A stretch of DNA of 58,815 nt from CAZCJA01 sp964499015 (GTDB taxonomy: Bacteria; Elusimicrobiota; Elusimicrobia; F11). Numbering within the stretch: the stretch's first letter is position 1; every line of letters begins with the position of its first letter. The notes under the pieces are model-generated. The model was not told where the DNA came from. It worked only from the letters and a program-made list of their open reading frames with translations, and did no database searches. Positions 1-8,800 of the stretch are shown piece after piece. Made by a program: the position numbers and the translations under genes. Location: contig CAZCJA010000004.1 in NCBI GenBank assembly GCA_964499015.1, forward strand, positions 1 through 58,815. Direction: 5' to 3'.

Positions 1-526
1 CGATATTTTTGTGCTCAAGCCCGGGGAAACCAAGGAAGTGCCGTTTGAGGCCAAGGCGCATAAACAGGCCACCGGCGAATTGGTGGGCATGGTGTCGTTT
101 CAAATGGAGAGCGAATCGGAAAAATTTGTGACCAAGCTTTTCAGCTTGGCGGTCTATGTCGGTATTCAGGGGACGCTTAAACCGTCCGCTGAGATCAAAG
201 CCGTGATGGTGGATCTCTCGACCGGCAATGTTCTATCGGCCGGGTTTCTTCTGCGCAATCGTGGAAATTTCCATCTGCGGCCGGAAGGAACGATCGAAAT
301 CACGGATTCAAAAGAACAGGCTGTGGCGAACGTGACTGTGCGGCGCTCAAGTCCCGTTCAGCCGGGGCAAGACAAAGCTTTTATCGGCACAATTGAAAAA
401 TTTACGTTACAGCCCGGGGATTACACGGCGACCATTACGGTTGAAGACGTCGATCGCGGCGCGCCGATCCCGCGCACCGTTAAAAAATTTACCGTGACCA
501 AAGAAAAGAAGGTCATAGCCAAATAG
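1..526 (+). CDS. Partial periplasmic beta-sandwich protein (5' end cut by window)
   Basis: The reading frame is open from base 2, so the gene begins before the window and only the last ~174 codons are visible. The product is beta-rich and has no recognisable catalytic motif. It has a stretch typical of Ig-like or pilus-chaperone-like sandwich proteins: a proline-glycine turn (LKPGETKEVPF), a middle region reading VYVGIQGTLKP, and a final strand in which the chain ends KFTVTKEKK. It lies 4 nt before the next exported protein and is probably in one operon with it. I infer a periplasmic structural or chaperone-like role; the missing N-terminus should show a signal peptide if this is right. The GTG at base 11 is an internal codon, not a start. 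Confidence 0.55.
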   Translation, partial: DIFVLKPGETKEVPFEAKAHKQATGELVGMVSFQMESESEKFVTKLFSLAVYVGIQGTLKPSAEIKAVMVDLSTGNVLSAGFLLRNRGNFHLRPEGTIEITDSKEQAVANVTVRRSSPVQPGQDKAFIGTIEKFTLQPGDYTATITVEDVDRGAPIPRTVKKFTVTKEKKVIAK

Positions 527-530
527 GGGA

Positions 531-1817
531 ATGGTGAAACAGCGTTTAATCAAAATAACGACGCTCTTGCTCTCGGCCATGCTCATCGCGCCGACGGCGC
601 GCCCGTTTACGTCCATGCAGGCCGAGTCGTTCACGGCCCGCGTGGTGATCGATAGTTTTTCGGCGCTGCCTGTGGAAATCCGCCACACGTCTCTGCAGGG
701 AATTTCACCGCTGACGCAGGAAGCGATCATTCAGGGCGAAGCGGGCCTGCGCCCGCGCGTTTCACCGGAATTCGCCGCTCGAATCACTCCCGAAGACGAC
801 CCGGTTATCGTGCCGCCCGATCGCGACGTTATTCGCGTCAGCCTGCGTTACCGCGTCGCTTATCCGGACGGCACGTACTCAGCAGTGGTCGAGCCGCCGT
901 TTGTCGAAGGCCCGGATCCGCTTCCTTTTGCGTTTGAAATTAACCCCGCGGATATTAATGATGGGTCCATTGAATACCAATTGAAAGCCGAGCGCTTTAC
1001 CGGCGATCCGCGTGTCGTGGTGAAAACGACCCATTTCCCCGTGGGCGCGGCGCTGGACCCGGCGAACGTGTGGGCGATCGTGGGACTTGAATCACAGGCC
1101 GCTCAAGTTTTCGACAGTGACGGCGGGCGTTTGACCATTCCCGACGGCAATCCGAACGACGGCTTAAGCGCGGTGGATGTGCCGGAAGGCGCGTTTGGCA
1201 CGCCGTCGCAGGTGACCTTCACCGAAGTGCCGCTGAACAGTCCGTTCGCGCCTCAGTCGGCTTCAGCAAATGGGCCGCTGGCGCTGTATCAATTCAACTC
1301 CGACCTTCCCTTCAATGGTACGCTGATGCTGACGCTGTTGTACCCGGACTTCACCTTTCCGAACGGCCAGGATGGAATCATCGACGGCACGCAAATTTCG
1401 GAGTCCGTTGTCGCCGTCGCCTGGTGGGACGGCAGCCGCTGGCGTCCGCTCGCCGCGCGGCGCAATGCCAATTTGAACACGTTGTCCTTCCGCATCGCCA
1501 ACGGCATGAAGCTATTCGCGATTCTGCCGTCCGCGGCGGCCTCACCCGACGACGCGCGGCCGAGCCAGAAGGTGATCACGCCGAACGGCGACGGCGCCAA
1601 TGACACCCTGATCTTTACGTTCTTCGACGCGGCGTCGAACATTCAAGTGGAGATTTTTGATATCACGGGCCGCCGCATTCGCTCGCTTTCCGGTGTTGGC
1701 ACGACCACATGGGACGGCCGCGACGATTCGGGTGACATCGTTGAAAGCGGTGTGTATATTTACCAATACTCCGACGGCGGCAAGCGCATCAGCGGCGCCG
1801 TGGCGGTGGCCAAATAA
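531..1817 (+). CDS. Exported protein with C-terminal FlgD/CHU_C-like Ig domain
   Basis: A 428-aa protein with an N-terminal signal sequence (hydrophobic LLLSAMLIAPTA after basic KQR). The middle part (about residues 60-330) is beta-rich and not recognised. The last ~85 residues are a FlgD-type Ig domain: it opens with VITPNGDGANDTL, a calcium-loop-like signature of gliding/type IX associated tails, continues VEIFDITGRRIRSLSG and TTWDGRDDSG, and ends SGVYIYQY then a short basic end. In Bacteroidetes such tails serve as secretion/anchoring signals. The AGGGG Shine-Dalgarno abuts the ATG at 531, so the GTG at 534 may be the real start. The stop overlaps the next start (TAATG), which suggests translational coupling. 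Confidence 0.7.
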   Translation: MVKQRLIKITTLLLSAMLIAPTARPFTSMQAESFTARVVIDSFSALPVEIRHTSLQGISPLTQEAIIQGEAGLRPRVSPEFAARITPEDDPVIVPPDRDVIRVSLRYRVAYPDGTYSAVVEPPFVEGPDPLPFAFEINPADINDGSIEYQLKAERFTGDPRVVVKTTHFPVGAALDPANVWAIVGLESQAAQVFDSDGGRLTIPDGNPNDGLSAVDVPEGAFGTPSQVTFTEVPLNSPFAPQSASANGPLALYQFNSDLPFNGTLMLTLLYPDFTFPNGQDGIIDGTQISESVVAVAWWDGSRWRPLAARRNANLNTLSFRIANGMKLFAILPSAAASPDDARPSQKVITPNGDGANDTLIFTFFDAASNIQVEIFDITGRRIRSLSGVGTTTWDGRDDSGDIVESGVYIYQYSDGGKRISGAVAVAK

Positions 1818-4800
1818 TGAAAAAGTTAACAGCCTTCATTGCTCTTATGATGTTCGGCGTTTCGGCGGTGTTCGCCGAAGCGACCAAGGAAATTTATTCC
1901 GATGGCGGATTGTATTCAGGCAATCCGCCCGGATCGTTTGTTATGGACATCAGTATGTTTTCTGCCAGCTCAATCAATGGCGATGCCAAATTTGCGGATG
2001 CCACGGCTCCAGAGGGCAAAACCAGTTTTCGCGTTCAAGTTAATAACACGGGCTTTGGCGGCGTTGGTATTTTCAATAAGGCAGATGTGGGCACCGGCAA
2101 TACGCCCCGTGATTACTCGGGGTATGAAAGCGGGGCGCTGCGTTTTTGGTTGAAGAGCGATCGGACATTGAAACTGGAAATCATCTATGGGTTGAATATC
2201 TCCAAGAGTGTGAACGTGAACAGCACGGGCAATCAATGGGTGGAGCAAGTCATTCCGTTTAGCGCGTTTGGAACTCTCAATTTCGCCCAGATCCGTGTTC
2301 CCTTTCAAATTTCCCATCAAGGCGGAGGCGTTTATCCCGTTGTTTTCTTTGTGGACCACGTGCGCTGGACAAAACCCGTCACCGCGATCAACGTGTTCCC
2401 GTCGAACGCGACGGCCTCGGCCGGCAAGCATGTTCTTTACACCTCCGAAGGCCGCGACGCGGCCAATGAATTGGTTTTAATTTATCCGTCATGGAGCGCG
2501 ACCGGCGGCGGTACGATTCCCGCGGCCAAAGCGTCGTCGGCGCTTTTAACCAAGGGCGCCAGCGGCAACGGCACCGTGACTGCGACCGATGGTGCGATCA
2601 GCGGCTCGGCCAATTTCACGCATGTTGCGGTGTCAAACGCTACGTTCGGCATTGTTAGCGAAACCGTTGCGGGCTTGGTTCTGGACACCGATTCGAAACT
2701 GCAGACGTTCCAAGGCGGCGGCGCCCAGGCCATTGTTCTGTCGGATGATTTTGCCAACGCCCCCGAAGGCTCCAAGAGCATTAAGGCGGTCGTCAATCAG
2801 CCGGCGGCCGGCTTCTCCGGCTGGACGGTGCAATGGGGTTTGGAAACGACCACCGATGCCTTTGTTAAAGACATGACCACTTATTACGACGGCTCGATCC
2901 GCTTCTGGTTTAAGGCTCCCGCGGCCCTGCAGAACGTCACCAATTTGGGCATTCGCTCCGGCAACGTTCCGGCGGGCAAGGAAACCTCGAAAGTGCTGTT
3001 GCGCAATTACACGACGTTCGACAACACGTGGCGCGCGGTGACGATCCCGATTGCGGACCTCGCGAAATCTCGGCCGTTCGCCGATATTTCGCGCACCAAA
3101 ATTTTCTTCGGCATCTACGTGGAAGGCTCCAGTGGCGGTTCACAGTCGTTCTGGGTGGACAACGTCCGCTGGGACACGACGCTGCCCGGTCCCATGACGT
3201 CGCTGACGGTTCAGCCGTCGGCGGTAACGATGCCGCCGTCGTCCAAACGCATTTTCTACGCCGTCGGACGCGACGCGGCCAATAATCCCATCGATGTGAG
3301 CCCCGCGTGGTCCATTACGGGAGGCATCGGCACCCTTTCCGCAACGTCGGGCCCGAACGTTCTTTTGACCGCGGCCGGCTCCAATGCCAGCGGCCAGGTG
3401 CGCGCCACGTTCGGCGCGCTGCCGGTCGCCGCGTCAAACGTGACAGTCCAGCCTATTTCCTTTAATCAGTCGTACAACGTGTACTCTGATGCCGGCGCCG
3501 GAGGCGATGTCGGTGTTTCCGCGGGCCCCGCTGGTTTTGGTTCAGCCATCACGTTGGATGAGCCCACGGCGGGCGCGATCGAAGGGGCGAAATTCATGCA
3601 GGCCACCTTCACGCTGCGTAACTCTGCGGCGGGCAACGACGCGTTTGCGGTCTGGTTCGTCGAACAGGCCAATTTCAGCCGCTTCATGCGCGCCTACGAA
3701 ACCGGCTATCTCCGCTTTAACGTGCGCACCACGCACGACTTGGAAGTGTCGGTGCGTTCCGAAAATATTTTACCGGACGCCAACACGGCCAAATTCCGCT
3801 TGAGCGAGCTGGGTATTCCGCGCGATGGCACATGGCAGGAAGTCATTATTCCGCTCGCCGACTTTAAGGCTCGTACCTCCGGCGCGAATCTTCTTAATTT
3901 TGACCAGATCAAAACGTTCTTCGCGATCGGTGCGTTATCGTCCGCGAGCGGCCAGGCCACCAACGCCACGTTCGACGTCGACAATGTGAAATGGCTCACG
4001 ACCGTCGCCGCCGGCACGGACAAGGTTTATCAGGGCTTGGTCGAGAAACAGCGGCCGAGCGGGCTTGTGCGCTCGTTTGAAACCTTGCCGCAGGCCGTCA
4101 CCTACGATCAGGCGCTGGCCGCGATGGCGTTCACGTATCGCCGCGATTTCACCAAAGCCAACGCGATCTTCACGTTCTACCGGAATTTAAATCAGGCCTC
4201 GAATGGCTTCCGCGACGAATACAACGTCGATACCGGCGCGATCATTGATCAAGACCGCTTGGTCGGCCCGAACGCCTGGATGCTTTTGGCCCTCATTCAC
4301 CATCGTGTTGTCAGCGGCTCGACAACCAACGACGCCATGATCGATCAATTGGCCGCTTGGCTGCGCAGCTTCCAGGATCCCGACGGCGGCGTTAAATTCG
4401 GCACGCCCGGTCCTGGCAACGGCACCAACCCCGGCATCAAGGCCACCGAATTCAATTTGGATTGTTACGCCGCCTTTAAAGCGTATGCGCAGCTGCGCAA
4501 CAATATTGTTTTCCGCACCGCCGCCAACCGCGTTCTTGATTGGTTGGGATCGCAGGTCTGGAATGCCGCCCAGGGACGTTTTAACTTGGGTGTTGAACCC
4601 GGCCGTGGCATTAACCCTGACAAGGCGTTGGACGCTTATTCATGGGGGGTCCTTGCGATAGCGCAGTCGACCCATTCCGTTTTAACACCGGCGGCCATCA
4701 ACGGCCTGCTCTCACGCGCTGAGACGGAGTTCCGCACGCAGAAGGCCGCCGATTTGACGGGCAACATTATCGATGGATTTGATTTCTCCGGCCAGCCGAA

Positions 4801-5743
4801 TTTTGCGCCGGACAAAGACGCCGTGTGGCTTGAAGGAACGGGGCAAATGTCGGTGGCCTATCGTGTCATGTCGAATGCGACCATGGCCGACCAGTTCGCA
4901 AACGAAATGGAAAAAGCGATCGTTGACACCTCGGCGACCGGCCAGGGCCTGCCGTACGCGACCAACGCCGGCACGGGGTACGGATTTATCATGGATTCAC
5001 TGCACCCTGCGGTCAGCGCTGCCGCGTGGTATTTGTTCGCGAAGTCCGGTTTCAATCCCATGCAACCGTTCCCCGTGTACGCGGCCAACGTGCGCAACGT
5101 GTCCAACAACGCGCCGGCGGAGGAAGTGACGTGGAACGCGACCGTGCCCAATTCCGGCTGGGTGCGCGGCAATCAATATGTGGAGCTGGCATATCAGCCC
5201 AATGATATTTCCGCGTGGGGCATTCAAATTTATACCGACAACAAGAACGTCGCGATTCAGACGCCGACGTATGTGGACCCGACGCCAGGCAATCTCACGA
5301 ATAGTGATTCCGACCCCGCCGGGTTGGTTCTTGTGACCGGCGGCGCGACGTCGTCTGAAAAACTGCCGATGGCCTGGAGCATCAAGGAATTGGTGACGGA
5401 CCTTCCCGCGCCGATGGAACCGAACAACACGGGCCTGCGCGGCTGTCCGTCGGATCCGAACGCGTTCCAGTGGTTCTACATGCTCGATAAAGGCACGCCG
5501 GCGGTGGATTTATTCGGCTGCGACAACGTCCCGTACACCGGCACCGCGTTCGTTGATGGGAACGATTATTCGCGCGTCGCCAAGGGCGTCAATTCCAGCC
5601 GTACCGCCCATTCCGCGCAAGGGCCGGACGGCTATTTCCCGACGATTTCGCCCGACTATATTTTCTTCCAGACCAACCTCGCCAACGCCGCTCCGCAAGA
5701 CGTTTTCGTCACCAAAGTGAACCTCGAGTTTTTCTTCGAATAG
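1817..5743 (+). CDS. Large modular exoprotein: three carbohydrate-binding-like modules, Ig linkers, alpha/alpha-barrel domain
   Basis: A 1308-aa protein with a clear signal peptide (MKKLTAFIALMMFGVSAVFA). Three repeats of a jelly-roll-like module lie near residues 25-180, 285-455 and 560-735; each has a 'G.(I/L)RF' strand and ends in a DNVRW or DHVRW motif. Modules 1 and 2 are followed by Ig-like linkers that share GRDAAN and SWSATGG / AWSITGG. Residues ~745-1090 contain YDQALAAMAF, VGPNAWMLLALIHH, SFQDPDGGVKFG and TEFNLDCYAAFKAY, the pattern of an alpha/alpha-toroid as in glycan-active enzymes. A beta-rich region of about 200 residues ends the protein. I infer a surface glycan-binding and possibly glycan-cleaving protein; catalytic residues could not be assigned. 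Ends in F-F-E, without a FlgD-type tail. Confidence 0.7.
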   Translation: MKKLTAFIALMMFGVSAVFAEATKEIYSDGGLYSGNPPGSFVMDISMFSASSINGDAKFADATAPEGKTSFRVQVNNTGFGGVGIFNKADVGTGNTPRDYSGYESGALRFWLKSDRTLKLEIIYGLNISKSVNVNSTGNQWVEQVIPFSAFGTLNFAQIRVPFQISHQGGGVYPVVFFVDHVRWTKPVTAINVFPSNATASAGKHVLYTSEGRDAANELVLIYPSWSATGGGTIPAAKASSALLTKGASGNGTVTATDGAISGSANFTHVAVSNATFGIVSETVAGLVLDTDSKLQTFQGGGAQAIVLSDDFANAPEGSKSIKAVVNQPAAGFSGWTVQWGLETTTDAFVKDMTTYYDGSIRFWFKAPAALQNVTNLGIRSGNVPAGKETSKVLLRNYTTFDNTWRAVTIPIADLAKSRPFADISRTKIFFGIYVEGSSGGSQSFWVDNVRWDTTLPGPMTSLTVQPSAVTMPPSSKRIFYAVGRDAANNPIDVSPAWSITGGIGTLSATSGPNVLLTAAGSNASGQVRATFGALPVAASNVTVQPISFNQSYNVYSDAGAGGDVGVSAGPAGFGSAITLDEPTAGAIEGAKFMQATFTLRNSAAGNDAFAVWFVEQANFSRFMRAYETGYLRFNVRTTHDLEVSVRSENILPDANTAKFRLSELGIPRDGTWQEVIIPLADFKARTSGANLLNFDQIKTFFAIGALSSASGQATNATFDVDNVKWLTTVAAGTDKVYQGLVEKQRPSGLVRSFETLPQAVTYDQALAAMAFTYRRDFTKANAIFTFYRNLNQASNGFRDEYNVDTGAIIDQDRLVGPNAWMLLALIHHRVVSGSTTNDAMIDQLAAWLRSFQDPDGGVKFGTPGPGNGTNPGIKATEFNLDCYAAFKAYAQLRNNIVFRTAANRVLDWLGSQVWNAAQGRFNLGVEPGRGINPDKALDAYSWGVLAIAQSTHSVLTPAAINGLLSRAETEFRTQKAADLTGNIIDGFDFSGQPNFAPDKDAVWLEGTGQMSVAYRVMSNATMADQFANEMEKAIVDTSATGQGLPYATNAGTGYGFIMDSLHPAVSAAAWYLFAKSGFNPMQPFPVYAANVRNVSNNAPAEEVTWNATVPNSGWVRGNQYVELAYQPNDISAWGIQIYTDNKNVAIQTPTYVDPTPGNLTNSDSDPAGLVLVTGGATSSEKLPMAWSIKELVTDLPAPMEPNNTGLRGCPSDPNAFQWFYMLDKGTPAVDLFGCDNVPYTGTAFVDGNDYSRVAKGVNSSRTAHSAQGPDGYFPTISPDYIFFQTNLANAAPQDVFVTKVNLEFFFE

Positions 5744-5775
5744 ACGCGATTTCTCCAGCCATAATTTACATCCCC

Positions 5776-5818
5776 GTTACAACTTCTTAAGGGCAATTTA
5801 AGACCTCGGTCGTATCCT
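5776..5818 (+). promoter_or_regulatory. Putative Pho-box promoter of the giant gene
   Basis: TTAA half-sites start at 5787 and 5798, exactly 11 bp apart, with a degenerate third one (GTTA) at 5776. After the last TTAA come 11 nt and then TATCCT (5813-5818), a -10-like hexamer. The same half-site period and -10 distance occur at 13354-13407 and, on the minus strand, at 27435-27477 before the alkaline phosphatase operon. An 11-bp direct repeat is the known geometry of PhoB/PhoP-family response regulator sites. Confidence 0.5.
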
Positions 5819-5820
5819 GT

Positions 5821-5848
5821 CAGTATCAAAAAACCCAGGGGGATACTG
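5821..5848 (+). promoter_or_regulatory. Leader hairpin with the ribosome binding site in its loop
   Basis: CAGTATC (5821-5827) and GATACTG (5842-5848) form a perfect 7-bp inverted repeat immediately before the ATG at 5849. The loop holds A-rich sequence and the purine stretch AGGGG that serves as Shine-Dalgarno. It begins about where transcription from the TATCCT hexamer would start. It may be a translational control element or an mRNA-stabilising 5' hairpin. Confidence 0.35.
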
Positions 5849-8800
5849 ATGCAGCGCCGCATCGCCGGATTTTTAGTCGTCGTTTTTGCGTTCACCAACG
5901 TTTTGTTCGCTTACCAGCCGGAAACAAGCCTCTGGCAAGAGCGAAAAAATCAGGTGCAACTGGCATCTCTCACGCTTCCGGCGTTCCCGCCCGCTCCTCT
6001 TAAAACCGTTCCCGCTGTTTCTGCCCCCAAAAAAGTTCAACACATTGCGAATTTGCCGGCCACGATTTTTTCGCACGTCCGCTTAGCGGAGCGCCATGAG
6101 GCGTCCTCGCCCAACGGCCGCGTTCTCTTCCTCCAGGACGTCCACCAGAACGCCGACGCGCAAAACCATCTCGCGCAGGTCTTGAAGAAAATGTCGGCGG
6201 CCGGCGGTAAAACCGTCGCCGTCGGTTTGGAAGGCACCAATGGTGATTTGGGCGTCGCCGCGTATCACGCCGGCGGCGAGAGAGAAATAAGCGACGCCGT
6301 CGCCGAGTCGTTCTTCGCCAGTGGGGACTTGTCCGGCCCCATGTACGCCGCGCTGACCACGCATGCCGAGAAAAAGAATGCGCCCCTCGATTTTTACGGC
6401 GTCGATGATGCCGCGCTGCACGCGCAAAACGTCGCCGCTTACAAGGCCGCGCACAAAGACCAGGCTTCCGTTCTGAAATCGCTTAAAGCCCGCCGCAAAG
6501 AAATCGCCCGCAAAAAAGAATCCATCTACAACCCACTGCTTAAGGCATTTGATGCCCGCGTTCAGCAATATCGCTCCAATGAAGGGTCTCTGGCGGATTA
6601 TCTGCCGCTTTTGGCCAAGGGCAGCCATTCGCTGCAAGTGGAAATTTTCCTTGAAGCCTCGCGCCTTGAGAAAGAAATGGACCAGCGCCGCGTGGAAGCG
6701 GAGCGTGCCCATGTCCTGGAAAAATTAACGTCCAAGCTGAATAAGAGCGAGCTCGATACGCTGCTCGCGCGCAGCCTGCAGGTGCAGAACGGCGAAGAGA
6801 GCCACGCGTCGTACTACGGATTCTTTAAAACCATTTGCGAACGCCATGGGGTCGACTTAAATAAAACGCCGGCCTTCAACGATTATGTCCGCTACGTGAT
6901 TTTATCGGGCGAAATCAAACCCGAAACGCTTTTCGCCGAAACGCGCCGCATGGAAGAGAAAACCTTTGCCGCTCTGGTCAAAAACTCCGCCGAGCGAGCG
7001 CTGGTTCAACAGGACCGCCGCTTGTTCTTGTCCGAGAAGCTGGCCGATTTCGCGTTGGTTCCGGAAGAATGGTCGGAATATAAAACCCTCTCCCCAACCC
7101 CTCTCCCGGTGGGAGAGGGTCTCGGGGAGAGGGCGTTCCAACGCTTTTACGAACTGGCCGACGCTCGCAACGAGGCGATGGTGGACAATCTTTTGGCCTC
7201 GGCGAACAAATCCAAAACATCCACGATGGTTTTGGTCGCTGGCGGTTTCCACACGGCGGGCATCACCCGGCTTTTGAAGCAAAAAAATATTTCTTATATC
7301 ACCGCCGTCCCCAAAATCAACAACGTCGATACCGCCCAGGGCAGCGCTTATCTTTCCGTTTTCGACCGCGAAAAAACCCCGCTCGAACTGATTTTGTCCG
7401 GCCGCCAGCTGTTTTTGGCCGACAACCCAAATCGTTTCGTCCCGGAAGCGGCCATCACCAAACAGGCCATGATTGCCAGCGTTCGCCCGGACCACCAAGG
7501 TCCGGTCACGTTGCAGCGCGGCGGTGAGACGCTTAAATTTTATGCCGGCAAGCAGCCGCGCCTGTGGCAACGCGCTCTTTTGAGCCCCGTTACCGCCGTC
7601 CGGCGGATAGCCAACAAGGAAACCCGCTGGTTTCGCACGCGCCATATGCGCTTATGGATTGTGGCCGCCATTATGGCCACCGGTGGCGCTCTTTATACCG
7701 ATCTCATTTCGATCTCACCGAAAGTCCTGAGTTATTTGAGCATGGGCGCGGGCGCGCTTGCGATGGTTCGTTATTCGCAGACGCCTGAGCAGCACGCCGA
7801 CGAATTGGCGACGCTGGAGAAGCTTGATGAGGAATTGAAGAAAGAAGACGAAACGCCCGGCAGCGGTACGTTCGAGAGCATTGTTTATATTTCCGATCAG
7901 CACGGTACGATCGATAAATTTGACGCGCTTGTTTTGGACGCGCTGCGCCGCACGCCCGCGGGCAAAAGTATTTCCACGCATTTTAATTTTTCCCCGGATG
8001 TGCCGTATGAGCGCCAACTGAACGCCATTGGTAAAAGCCTCAATGATTTTAAGGGGGAAATTTTTTTCCATAACTTGGGCGATTTGCTGGACCGCGGCCC
8101 CAACGGTTTGCAGGTGTTCGAACATTCGGAAGAGCTGATAAATTTCGGCTTGTCCGACTTCGTCATGGGCAACCACGATTTATGGGCCTACATGAATCTT
8201 AAAGGGCTCCATTTGCCGTGGTACGAAACGTTCAACTTCTATGGATACATCGACGAATTCGACGCCCATTTTGGCAACGTGAAAGATTTGGCGATCCAGC
8301 AGACGAACAGCGGCGGTTTGCAGCCCGCATGGTGGGCAAAAAAGTGGGCGGAGTTCACGTCCTATCAGCAGGCGCGTCAGAAAAATTATTGGGGAAAAAC
8401 CGTGGATGTGCTCGTTAACGGCGAAATTGTTGACGGCAAGCAAAATCCTGCCACCGGGCTTTATGCGCGTGTTTCGTCCGGTTTGGACGCCAAACAGGTC
8501 AAGCTCTGGAACAAACTGCGCGGTGACAATGGAAATGATACCCGGATTCAAACCGGCACGCGGGCCGTCGGCGAAGTGTCATTGGTGTGGTGGAAAGACC
8601 TATTAAAAGAATTTAAGGCCGAATACAGCGTCATTCAAGAACAAGCCGGATTCGACGAAACTCTTCCTTCAAATGTGGCTTGGTCTGAAGCCATCGACAT
8701 GATGGAGGGCCTCATTATTCCGGAACTTCGTTCCGAAATCGAACAGCGTGTTAAGGCCGGCGATTGGTGGTGGCGTGTATTCGAGGCCATCAACTCCCAA

